Shown here: piece after piece, positions 22,127 to 32,371 of the stretch | Numbering within the stretch: the stretch's first letter is position 1 | Layout of the letters: the number at the start of each line of letters is the position of its first letter | Source of the DNA: Cudoniella acicularis | Lineage: Eukaryota; Ascomycota; Leotiomycetes; Helotiales; Helotiaceae | Direction of reading: 5' to 3' | DNA: 42,705 nt | Assembly: GCA_013054445.1 (NCBI GenBank) | Contig: JAAMPI010000342.1 | Location: 1 to 42,705 of the forward strand | Notes under the pieces: generated by a model | What the model was told of the DNA's origin: nothing | What the model saw: the letters and a program-made list of their open reading frames with translations, nothing else | Databases searched by the model: none | Translations under genes and position numbers: made by a program

Positions 22127-23726
22127 TTACTCCTCTCGAGCCGCTGCACTAAATTCAGCTCTAGCTTCCGTCCCAAGACCAACGCCTTCTTCGAAGCTTC
22201 CTCTTCTTCCCCAGTTACGGGGTTGTCTCTTCAAAAAGGCGCCAACGGCTCCAAGATACCCTTCATGCCTCAGGAAATAGGCCTTCTTCTCGCCGTTACT
22301 CCAGAACTTGATGGCGTAGCTGAGCGTGTTCATCGTCTGTCTGTGGCCCCGGATGAAACTACCTCCAAAGTAGATGGTGGATAGGGAATGTTTCTCAGAT
22401 TGTAGGTAGGCGATTTGGCCTATGTTGTTGGATATTGCGTAGAGGAGGGAACGAGAGATATCGGATGCGGAAAAGGGAGGTTCTTTCTTAATTTCTGATC
22501 CTGGGGATTTGGGTGGGAGTGCATCAGCGAGTCCATCGATAATAGGTGATGATGATTCTGATTCTTCGTCGCCGTTCATTAAACCGCCGCTATCTTCTGC
22601 TTCGCGCTCTGCTTCTCTCTTCATTTTGAAGACTTTGCCGAACGAGCTAGCGATCGTGCTGCTTTTCAGGCCAATCTTGCCATAGTCTGTTCCATAGATG
22701 TCACCAACGAGCATGTCGACTTTTGAGTTGTCGCCTTTCTCGGCCATTCCTAACATCTCGTCGAAGGTCCGGGAACCAGTCAGGAGTGACAGTAGACCCC
22801 ACAGTGTGCCGCCGCCAAGAGAGGTTCCTCCTACTCGTTGATATTCGCGGGGTCCTGAAACTTTGATCATACTCACCCCGGAACCAATGTTCACCAGAAG
22901 ATAGGGGTATATATCGGCATGGACTTCGGTAAATTGCATTGGCTCTTCTTCACTATAGGTGAACACTTCTCGAGGGATCTCGGTGATGAAGAAATCGAGA
23001 CCTGAAGCATTTTGTTAGGTTCCCTTCCACAGTATTGCAAAATGGTCCAGCCATACCAATTATCAAACACTCCATTTCATCCTCGCGTAAGACATCGACC
23101 CCTAAAGCCTCCCGAATCTTGTCGTAGAACTTGTACCCTCCACCTCCGGTGGCCATAACACACAATGCTCCTGGTCTTGAGCCATTGAGCTTCTGCTGTT
23201 TTATCTTCAACTCCTTCATAAACTCCACACAATCATCTATTCGATCTGTTTCGAAGTTCATGAAGTTCAATCGTCCTCCTGGTTCTCGGGAATGCGGTTC
23301 CCGAGAGAAGTAGACCAGTTTGGCCAGAGATCCCCCGATCTAGAAAATTTGTCAGTAAAATTAGAATTGAAAAACAACAAGAGTCCACAGAAATGTGATG
23401 AGGGGCGAGAAATGCATAGAACGTACGTCCACTGCAATATGACTGACGACTGCCGTATGGTTTGGAAGCCGAATATCCTTTGTGTCGTAGCTTGCTCCAT
23501 TTGCGCCCTTTGCTTTGGGAGACTCGGCATCTTGGTCCACAATGAATGCGCCCTTCACATTGATCTTGACAGACCCGGGATGTGTAATGGTGCTGTCGAT
23601 TTCTGCGGTATTGGTTCGCATGCGCAAGTGTTTTGACGGGGCAGGAGAGGAGGGGTCAGGAGAAGCATCGTGATCCTCGGCGCGGACCTCGTTCTTCTGT
23701 ATTGTCTGCGGCATCTCCGCAGACAT
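22127..23726 (-). CDS. Pantothenate kinase, eukaryotic type
   Basis: The enzyme phosphorylates pantothenate with ATP, the first and controlling step of CoA synthesis, in the cytosol. Exons on the minus strand are 23726-23427, 23339-23057 and 23001-22127, giving 485 aa. The N-terminal 60 residues are Pro/Ser-rich. The core shows HIAVD joined across intron 1 to IGGSLAKLVYF (phosphate-binding motif, near residue 97-110), CVMATGGGGYKFYDKI, LLVNIGSGVSMIKV (nucleotide-binding) and GGTSLGGGTLWGLLSLLTG (substrate site). FGGSFIRGHRQTMNTLSYAI and a Gly/Glu/Arg-rich end follow. An acidic insert near residues 360-400 (DEESESSSP) is probably a disordered loop. The start MSAEMPQTIQ was taken as the first ATG after a TTGTTAG site, which could also be an acceptor of an untranslated exon. 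Equivalent to yeast CAB1. Confidence 0.92.
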
Positions 23727-25095
23727 TGCGGATGGTTCTGGCTTTGGGCCAGAGAACTGGAGAGCTAACAATACATCAATAATAAAGTTGCGATTGTCTC
23801 ATCTGACGTACATCGGGAATTCGGTGACTCTCCTATTGCTATGTGAGCATCATTTTAAACAGTCGTCAGTCATCCATGGCAAGCTAGCAGAGGTTTGCCG
23901 AGTATGTTTTGTTATCGATAAAGACTTTCCGTCAACCCGTATCCGTGGTCGGGGATTACCTTTTGTGACGAATGCCGGTACGCGGGAATTGGCCATGAGG
24001 AGACCATGGCCTGGCCATCGCAAAGGGAGTGCAGGTGCCAGGTGAGACGGAGAGACGGAAAGCCGAGAGCCAGCTCCAGAGTGGAAACAAAATACTTCGT
24101 ACATCAAGACGCTACCGCCAGGTCTCCAGGGGAGCAAACCGACGCGTCCTCACTCTGCTGTATTCTACGTACGAAGCACTCGACTGCACGCCGTACAGGT
24201 CCTCCAGCTGCATTGCTGCTGCAGCCAAAGGTCGAATAACGACGGAAGACCCCATGGCAGCCGGCCATTGGAAACCTGGAAAGAAGCCAGAGGCACCAGG
24301 TCACTAGGTACTGCCCGAATTTCGGACTCGGTCTCTTGCAACAGCTGTTGCAGCATCCCGCGCGCGCGCGACATGCCAGCTTGCAGTTCTCCGGGAGAGC
24401 CGCATTTCTTTTGCCGCCTCCTAGATACGAAAAGATGAGATGATAGGCAGGTCGACTCAGTGGCAGGTCGCAGCGTTTCTTTTGGGGTCGTTGACCGTCA
24501 AGGTCCTAACACCCACCGCTTTTCCCTTCAATGCCCATTTGCACTGATAATGCCATGTCCTCAGATCCCGCCTCATGAGTGACCACCACCTCTCATCCCA
24601 TTCTCTAGACTCTAACTCCCTCTGTCCTCGAAACGCCATGGCTCGCAAACAATCCCGAGGTCGAAGCAATTGCGACTGCCAAGCACTCTGGAGATTCTCC
24701 GGCCCCCTCGACACAATGACATCCAAACAAAGCTCGAAATAGCAGACCCAACAGCAGCCTCCATGATCGCCAGGCCCGTGATTCGAGCTTTCACCAAACA
24801 AGACCCGGGAGAATGACATTAGCACCACTAGCAGATTCGTCTCCAAACTCCGCAAGACCCGTTCTTCATCTCAACTCTGCGCCACTGGCCACTTGATGAT
24901 CAGTGCTCGGTAGAGAGCCCGCTATTCTGCTGTTTCAACAATTTTTTAACATTTGTCCCGCGTCGCCTCCAACATTTCGAGTTTCAGAAGAGGATCAACC
25001 CGGTGCACGTCTTTCGATCCACGTTCCAGTGACCTCAGCACTGGACTCTAACCCACCAGACTCACTTCTTAAGTAAGGATGGGTCTCGAGAGTTC
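23727..25095. other. Long divergent intergenic region
   Basis: This 1.4-kb region lies between pantothenate kinase (-) and the small membrane protein (+). It holds a (GC)n run at about 24359-24369. Overlapping frames on both strands (24029-24307 plus, 24457-24855 minus) show no motifs. It is GC-rich compared with the other spacers and may contain unrecognised untranslated exons. Confidence 0.4.
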
Positions 25096-25657
25096 ATGTT
25101 CCTCCTTCAGCGCTTCTGGAAAGTCATGCTCCTGGACATTCTACATTCTCTCACTCCCCTTATTATTGAACTTATATACTCTCCTTTATTTCTCATCACC
25201 TTACGGCGAAACCCTGTCAAAGTCTACTCCACCTTCTCCCGTTCGAAACACGTTCCTTTAGAGAAACATCCCATAATGTACTTTACCGAACATTCAGCAA
25301 AACCCTGGCCTACCCGAAGAGCCCAACGCTGTCTAACCTTTGCTGTTATATTTGCGTGAGCATATTGATTGTTATCTTCCTAGCAGTTCCTGACCAATAC
25401 ACAGCTTCATTTTAATTGCCGGCGTTTACGAACGACGAGTTTGGCAAACAATGACGCAAAGACAACTCGACACCGTGACTGGCCTACACAAATACACATC
25501 GTCACCCGAGGCCGGCATGCCTTCACTCCCATTCAAGGACAACTCAATACGAAAAGCCACTGAGGAACCATTTTTCATTTGGGAAGATCAGCAAGAAGAA
25601 CTTGCTGGCCGGGATGAGCCACCTCCACAAGAAGGAACGTTGATTGGGCTTCATTGA
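25096..25657 (+). CDS. Small membrane protein of unknown function, 170 aa
   Basis: I do not recognise this family. Exons 25096-25355 and 25405-25657 join in phase (GTGAGC donor, ACACAG acceptor). The intron falls inside a hydrophobic segment read across the junction as TFAVIFAFILIAGVYERR. A first hydrophobic segment lies near residues 10-35 (MLLDILHSLTPLIIELIYSP). Between them is a basic, Pro-containing loop, and the C-terminus is acidic and Pro-rich (REL-type charges, DEPPPQEG). The pattern suggests two membrane helices with a soluble tail. A competing ATG at 25079 in another frame gives only a short frame. Confidence 0.6.
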
Positions 25658-26415
25658 ATAACGGGCAATATTTTGGGCTTCGGAGTACGGTGTCGGATGT
25701 AATTGGTCGAACTTCAGCGTTGAATACATCGAAGTCATGGCGTCAACTGTTTATAATTGAACCGGATACACCGGCGTATATACTGTAGAGATTTTTCGGG
25801 GTACGGATTAGAGGTCGACATTTTGGCTGCAAAGAAGCTGCGGGTCCCAACTGGAGCATCGACAATATCGAAAAGCCGCTTTGGGGAGAAGATCTATTCC
25901 TTTGAAATACAAACACACCGTCATTATGTGGATCAGAAAATGGGATGGGTTTGAAGTTTCTACGAATTGGACTTTGTTCAACTGTTTTATTAGAGTTGTG
26001 GATTAGTAATTGGACGGAACACTCTTTAAAGTTCTAATGGGAAGCAGAATAATTGAGACCTGGGTGGGAACCCGGGTGGGTTGGTTATTCTCTTCGTTTG
26101 CGGTCAGCTCGAGCATTTCGGGAAGGCTTCACTTTACATTCGTGTTTTACTCAACATTACGTTATTCATGTTGAAATACAAGAAGATAGCGATACCTGCA
26201 AGGGAAAAAACTTATCGCGTAAAAATCATATCTGCTACCTCTCTAAAGCATGTTCCCTCGCACCTTTCCAAAACACAATCCTCCTTTTCCCTTTACTGCA
26301 CCCCTCTCGGAAACAAAACGGTGGCAAGTGCCATAGTTTTGTTCCCGTGTGTCAGACCGCTAAACTTCTAATAGTTCCGATAAGAACCGGTAAAGCGCGT
26401 TCTCAGCGGAAGAGG
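25658..26415. other. Intergenic, no gene seen
   Basis: This stretch precedes the HET relic. The HET frame itself stays open back to about 26053, but the sequence there does not look like HET-domain protein and has no ATG, so the original start may be lost or spliced. Confidence 0.4.
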
Positions 26416-28239
26416 GTCGTTAGGGCTAGGAACAGAGCGCAAGACCAGGCGACACCCCTTTATGAACCCCTGGACACCGAACGCAAAGAGATACGGCTTA
26501 TGACATTAAGCCCTGGTCAATTTGTGGATGACATTCATTGTAGCCTCTCCAAGGTCTCATTGACTGATAGTCCACCTTACGAGGCTCTCTCCTATGTGTG
26601 GGGTGTCCATGGTTTTCTTCGTCCGATATTTATTGATGGGCTACTCAACCGTGTCACTGGTAACCTAGAAATTGCGCTTCGTTATTTGCGAGGCATATCT
26701 TAACCGAGAGTGCTGTGGATTGACGCTATATGTATCAACCAGAGCGATACTCCAGAGCGCAATACTCAAGTCATGCATATGGGCGATGTCTACAAAAGCG
26801 CCTCCAGAGTGATAACTTGGCTTGGCGAAGAAGATAGCAACAGCAACTTGGCTTGCGATGCATTGGAGCCTATGCCGGCAGATGATCAAGTGCACTGGGA
26901 TCTCGGAGAATACAGTACATTCGACAAGAAGTTCCTTGAACCCAAATATACTACTGCTATACAAAATCTTTTCCGTCGACCGTGGTGGCACCGCGTCTGG
27001 ATCGTTCAAAAGAGTATTCTCGGACCAGTTTTGTGTTTTGTTCGCGGACATCGGCAGATGTCCGCAGATATGCTGTGCGCTCTAAGCATGAGCCATGGCA
27101 AGCATTCAAGATCTTGTTGTCGAGACTTTTTCTGGCAAGAAGTATTTCATTTAAGACTTCCTGAGGTTATGGTTATCCTCGAAGATTTACAGATCTTGCG
27201 CGGAGAGAAACGCCAACGGCGACTTGTACACCTTCTCTCAACTTTCAGGTCTCGACGTTGCACTGATCCTCAGGATAAAATTTACGGGTTGTTAGGTCTT
27301 TGTCATGCTGATGATAGAAACACAGTACTTCTAGACTATTCTACGCCTGTCTCATTAGTCTATGAACAAGTCACCTTAAACATCATCGAGAACTCTCGAT
27401 CTCTGGACGTGTTTAGTCAGCTTTGTCCTCGGCCATTCGGCAGCGTTGAATTGGCCACTGGCAACCTACCTTCTTAGGTTCCAGACTGGAGATTAGAAAA
27501 GACAGTCGATCAGTTCCGAATCCTTGAAATTCACCAAGAACGGAATGCTGATTATAAGGCCTCCTCTGGAGCCTCTGTGTCGGTCAGATACCTAGAACAA
27601 GATAGAATCTTCTTCAAAGGAATAATTCTTGGTCCAGTTGCAGTTCTTAGCCCACCCACAGCTTCAGATTTCGATCGTTACAAAAGCACATTGAATGAAC
27701 AACGATATATAGCACGAATTGAAACGCTACCTGATCGGCTATATGGGAGTAAGACCTCGACAACTTATTATGACGCATATTGGCAGAGTCTATGCTGTTC
27801 TATCCTTTTATCTTGATCAAGCCTTCATGACCCCAATCAAGTAGTGCGGACTTCAGCCAACACCTACTGTCGCTCTTGGCACGATGCCTGGTGGAATTGT
27901 ATCTCAAAATTTGATGGAGGCGTTGAAAAAATGGATTCAGTCAGCTCTGAATACACTGGATCTGAAATTACCTTCTTTAATGCAAGCGTTCGAGTTCCTA
28001 CAGACATGAGAAGATTTTTCATCTCTAGAGATGAAGAGTGGCTCGAGTTTGCCCCAACAAACACGAATGTTGAAGACGTTGTAGCTTTGCTTGAAGGGGG
28101 CTCGGTAGCATATATCTTACGTCCGAGGAGTGAGACAGAGGCTGGATGTTATGAGATTATCGGCGATGCATATGTGCATGGGATCATAGATGGTGAAGGC
28201 TGGAAACCGGATCTTTTGCAAGATATAATTCTTGTGTAA
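26416..28239 (+). pseudogene. HET-domain (heterokaryon incompatibility) protein pseudogene, three in-frame stops
   Basis: HET proteins trigger cell death or incompatibility after non-self recognition in filamentous fungi. One frame over 1.8 kb holds all conserved blocks: YEPLDTERKEIRL at 26461, PPYEALSYVWG, VLWIDAICINQSD, RVITWLGEEDSN, FRRPWWHRVWIVQ, DPQDKIYGLLGLC. The C-terminal part reaches GDAYVHGIIDGE near the end. The frame is cut by TAA at 26701-26703, TAG at 27475-27477 and TGA at 27814-27816. The second stop replaces the Trp of the common HET sequence PSWVPDWR. TAA for CAA and TAG for TGG fit CpA-to-TpA change on either strand, the mark of repeat-induced point mutation. No frameshift is needed, so decay seems to be by substitution only. 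Stop-spanning introns were considered, but no splice sites fit. Confidence 0.85.
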
Positions 28240-28428
28240 TGCATACAGTCAACCCAAATTTTATTGTGGTCTGCTTCTTAACACAGCAGCCATCATGATA
28301 TATTAATTTTCCATCACTGACAATCTGATTTGCAAATAAAACAAGTGGGCAAAATATGTGGAGGGATCGACGTTCTAAAAAATAGAAGGAGGTTTAAGTG
28401 AGTCTACGGCGCAACATTTTAAAAAAGG

Positions 28429-29438
28429 TTACCTATTCCAAACCACCCAAAGGTTTGCAATCCCACCATCAACATACAGCACCTGCCCATTCACAAAACT
28501 CGCCATCAGACTCGCGAAAAACAACACCACTTCAGCCACCTCCCACGGTTCACCAGCACGAATATCGGCCCGTCTATCGTGAAGACGGTGGAACAATAAA
28601 TTTTTGTCTGTGGTTTGATATGAATCCGTTTCTACGGGTCCCAGAGCCATGGCATTGATCGCGAGACTCTTCGGACCGAGCTGTTTTCCCAATTTCAAAT
28701 CCGTTAGCTCCTGTTTGTTCATCATGTATGTGTGTATTTCTCAATACGAGAGTAGATACTGAAGACATGGACAAAGATGAAAAGAAGATTAAAGAAAGGA
28801 GGGAAAATTCCAACAAACCTCTTCAGCTAAAGACACAGTCAAGCTATTCAACGCCCCTTTACTAGCAGAGTAAGTCAACATGTATCGTGAGCCAACCTTG
28901 GCGACGATGGTGGAGATATTTACGATGCGGCCGCCGGGTCGCATGTGCGGGACTGTGGCTTGGATGAGGAGTTGAGGACCCCGGACGTTGACGTTATATT
29001 CGTTTTCGAAGCTGGCGAGGTTGATGGGGTCTTGCAGGTTGGTGGACCAGGATACGATTACTGCATTGTTTACTTTTGAAGGGGTAAAGGGTCAATTGTT
29101 GCTTTTCTGATTTCTTCTTCTTTTTCTTTGTACCTTTGCTCTGCTTTTCTTTGGTGGTAAAAGGGGATTGAAAAAGGAGAGGGGAGGAAGAGGGTAGATT
29201 GGTAAAAGAAATGGAGTGAGTGAGGGAAGGAGGGAAATGTATACTTACTAATGATATCAATGGTGTCGGTTTGGAAATCTTTCAAAGCCGTATCGACAAG
29301 GTTTTTGCCAGCTGATGAATCAGAGATATCGGCTTGAACAGCGACGGTTTTATCACCGAGTTCTTCAAGCTTCTTCACATTTTCTTGGGCTGGTACAGCC
29401 GAGGTGGAATAGTATAGGCCAAATAAAAGCTGGAGACA
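28429..29438 (-). pseudogene. Short-chain dehydrogenase lacking its N-terminal cofactor motif
   Basis: Three exons on the minus strand join in phase: from about 29438 to 29249, 29072-28819 and 28710-28429. The first begins inside an SDR: YYSTSAVPAQENVKKLEELG normally follows the TGxxxGIG Rossmann motif, which is missing. Later motifs are kept: VQADISD, DIIINNA (NNA followed by Val instead of Gly, split by the 176-nt intron), IVNIST, YSASKGALN with the catalytic Tyr and Lys, and NGQVLYVDGG. A TAA at 29439-29441 closes the frame upstream. No TGxxxGIG could be found on this strand up to the methyltransferase start at 29890. Without the dinucleotide-binding turn it is probably inactive. A distant unseen first exon is the alternative. 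Confidence 0.7.
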
Positions 29439-29889
29439 TTAATTTAGGTCTGAGTGGTAGAGATCATCGGGTTCTATAATATTATGTGAGAAATAAAAGC
29501 TAAATAGATGGAAATTTGGCTTCTCTAAAACATTGAATCAGTTCGAATGAAGCTCTCAAAAATAGCATTAAATCGCATTGCAACGGATGTGTTTTGCTGC
29601 GAGTTGACCTTACCGAAGCTGCCCTTGCGTCTGGTCATGACTGGAGGATCACTTCCGATAAAATACAGCATGACAAGACAATATGCAGTAATGTTACCTC
29701 TATGCATAAAGTTACTGTATTTAAAAAGGTGAGATTTCAGGCGGGGTAGAATTTTAACCGGAAAATCGGTTATGACAGCAGATAAAAATCTGGTGTGCGG
29801 CAGCGGAAATATATATTTCTATCCTTTTTTTAAAAGAGAAAAGTAAATTACTTTGTGGGCACTCTCGCCGGGTTCTGTAACAGTTCAAA
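29439..29889. other. AT-rich spacer between SDR relic and methyltransferase
   Basis: This stretch should contain the missing SDR 5' part, but no such sequence is seen on either strand. The weak frames at 29525-29732 have no motifs. Confidence 0.45.
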
Positions 29890-30940
29890 ATGGCAGAAAT
29901 AAACTCAAAGGACTTGTTCTCCCGCACACCTACCTACCATAATGATGCCGACGCGGCATATCTACTCCCAAATGAGTGAGTCGTAACAATCTTTTTTTTG
30001 TCGGCTTGCATTTATATCCCCATCACAAGTCGAATTCCACAACGGAAGACAGAAATAGTGACTTATACTATTCTTTCCAAGCCCTTTCAAAATAGTATAT
30101 CACACTACAATTAGCTTATTATTTCCATTAGTCCAATCGAACAAAGTCGTCTCATCGACCAACATAACGGCATCGTCGCCCTCGTCAAGCACGTCATTCA
30201 CGCTCCTGTCTCTTCTCCCAACACCGTCCTAGACATTGGCTGTGGCACTGGAATAGTCACTAGATACCTCAGTTCGCACTTTCCTACTGCACAGCAAGTC
30301 TACGGTATCGACCTCAGTGCCGTTCCCTCCCAACCATCCGATACCAACCTCTCAAATCTCTCCTTTATCTGCGGCAACTTTCGGAAAATCGGTGGTACGG
30401 ATCCACGACTCTCCCTCAACTCAGTAGACTTTGTCTACAGTCGTCTCTTGCTCTGCGGCATGACAGATTGGCCGGGCTATGTGCGCGATGTCTTTAATAT
30501 TTTGAAACATGGTGGCTGGGCGGAGATGGGCGATTATGTGGAAGATATCTTTTATTCTGATAAACGCATAGTTCCGCGTGAAGAGTGGGAGTGGCTACGC
30601 TCTATACGAGAGGGGGGGCGCACTTCAGGGCCTCGACTTGGATGCTGGACTTACAGTTCGTAAGTATATGGAAGATGCTGGATTTGTAGATATTCAGAGA
30701 TGGGAGTTCCGGATTCCGTACTGGAGAGTGCCAGGAGCGGATTCGGAGGCTATGACTGAGCACCTCATTGGTGATAAGTGGGGTCTGTATTGGCATATGA
30801 TTCCTAAGCTTGTCGCACCAATGAACTTTAGTCAAGAAAAGATTGATGGCTTTAGGAGGGACATGAAGAGGGATCTACAGGAAGAGGAAGGAAAGGAGCA
30901 GTTGTTTTGTGTTACTATTGGACGGAAGCCTGTGCTATGA
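29890..30940 (+). CDS. SAM-dependent methyltransferase (LaeA/UMTA-like class I), broken by a +1 frameshift
   Basis: Class I methyltransferases of this fungal group are often linked to secondary metabolism; the substrate is unknown. Exon 1 is 29890-29975 and exon 2 starts at 30132, joining in phase to read LPNDPIEQSRLIDQHNG. SAM motif I is VLDIGCGTGIVTRYLSS, with acidic motif II YGIDLSA, motif III SVDFVYSRLLLCGM and post-motif GGWAEMGDYVED. At a run of seven G (30611-30617) the frame is lost after WLRSIREG and continues in the next frame as ALQGLDLDAGLTVRKYMEDA to the end (IGRKPVL). The exon total is 895 nt, one too many; with the frame kept it would be about 297 aa, a usual length. As written, the protein stops at 30663 and lacks about 90 residues. 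Confidence 0.82.
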
Positions 30941-31718
30941 CCCCAGTCCGTTGTTTGCAGTAACGCGGTGTCAAACCTCAGCTTGAGTGAGGCCTTTTTT
31001 GCATTTCTGCTCCTGGGATTCTAAAGTGAGGCTTGTGACGGAAGCGGTAATGCTGGATAAACCCCCCTTCACAGCACCGCAGTGGCACATTTGTGTTGCA
31101 TGAAATGCAATTTTGAACATGCGAGATAATACAAATAAATCCTAATGGAGCTGCATACGAAGTACAGATGGACCCTAGGTATCCTTTTCGCAATAAGAAA
31201 ATACCTGAACACCAATCGTAACATGGGGTTCGTGTGACTCCCCAATGAAATTGACATGCACAGTCTAATGCAGTTGGAATTATATGCAGCTCGAGCGCCA
31301 TGCAGTTGGTACTCTTAGCGGTTTAATTGATATGCACTTAGAATGTCATGCAGTTGGAACGCTCCTTAGTTACAAATTCGTCAAACTCCAACCAACATAA
31401 TTCTATGGCCCATCACTGCGTCAGAATGGTGATCCAAAACCACCAATTTCTCAATCTGCTAACACAAAGAAAACCACTTCCAAACGACGATTTTCAAAAT
31501 GCAAGCGACTCTGAAATACCTGGCTTCAACTGCATTTGACATATCGTGGGCTTGCAGATATCTTAGAGGGGAGACACCGAGCAAAAATCATAAAGTAAGA
31601 CAAGTCCTCTTGCCTCCACTGAAGTTTGCGAAGTTGAAAAGTTCAAAAGTTCATCTCAAGCTTCTAATGAGGGTTTTTCTGAAAGTGATTCGAATATACT
31701 GACAACTGGTAAATCAGT
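30941..31718. other. Intergenic with short dispersed repeats
   Basis: No intact gene is seen. The 10-mer ATGCAGTTGG occurs three times, at 31268, 31300 and 31348. Frames at 31348-31702 have no motifs, but they could be decayed upstream exons of the CmcJ-like fragment. Confidence 0.45.
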
Positions 31719-31997
31719 GTATGGCGCCCTCTTGCCACTGTGCAACACACACCACTAGTCTTATGCGACCATCTAACTGTCAATCCTTCAGGTGTCGTTG
31801 AAGTAGACCAAGTCGCTCCTACAAGGGTAGAACTGAGCATGTCTCTGAAATTTCAGGGAGACCAGAAATATTATTGGCTTTCGGATCAAACGTCACAAGA
31901 AGCAATATTTTTTACCTCTTGGGACTCTGTCCCTGGGAATGTTGATGTAGGTATATTTCCCGCTTATTATGCAGTTTATGATCTTCAACAGGGGTAA
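31719..31997 (+). pseudogene. CmcJ/NvfI-like oxidoreductase fragment
   Basis: The frame reads VWRPLATVQHTPLVLCD, then VAPTRVELSMSLKFQGDQKY, YYWLSDQTSQEAIFF and TSWDS. This corresponds to the C-terminal third of the fungal CmcJ/NvfI family (2OG-Fe(II)-type enzymes and relatives in metabolite clusters), with the usual order W-R-P-L, CD, D-x-V-P-x-R-V, Y-Y-x-x-x-x-x-x-E-A. A TCAG just before VWRP could be an old intron acceptor. No N-terminal part was found upstream, and the family ending (HxAFxDP) is changed to a short tail that stops at 31997. It is most likely a remnant. Confidence 0.6.
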
Positions 31998-32371
31998 CAC
32001 GTGCTGTGCTGGTTGACCATGGCGGGCATATGCAAACCGTTGGTACGTGAGTTCGTACACAGCCTCCTTTTATAACTGGAATTCGAACTTGCGAAGTTGT
32101 GGATGGATTTCGTGACCTCGAGTTCTTGTTCATTTGTTTTTCTTTTTTTTTTGAATTCCATGAAAAATTATTCTAAACTCAAGTATTTTTTTTACATTAC
32201 CTCATATCTTATTTCGAGTTTCCCTTTTATTGACCCCCAATTCGAGAAGTATGCAATCTTTCATCAGCAGGGACCATTTGTAATTTTGGCATTTTGTAGA
32301 TCCTAAATAACCGGGTCTAAATTTCTAAAGAATCAGGACATTGAACATGCTTTACTCCTTAGTAGTTCTTC
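31998..32371. other. AT-rich intergenic stretch
   Basis: No gene is seen. T-rich runs at 32140-32200 dominate. It separates the CmcJ-like remnant from the 3' end of the DUF7730 gene. Confidence 0.45.

Noticed and set aside
24355..24372. (GC)n run as a possible regulatory or Z-DNA site
   Set aside because: Too short, and nothing else around it supports a function.
24457..24855. 132-residue minus-strand open frame
   Set aside because: No motifs, no homologous feel, overlapped by other frames, rich in Trp/Arg/Cys as expected of a chance frame in GC-rich spacer DNA.
28994..29260. Lys- and Ser-rich minus-strand frame
   Set aside because: It lies in the 176-nt pyrimidine-rich intron of the SDR; splicing it out gives DIIINNA as expected.
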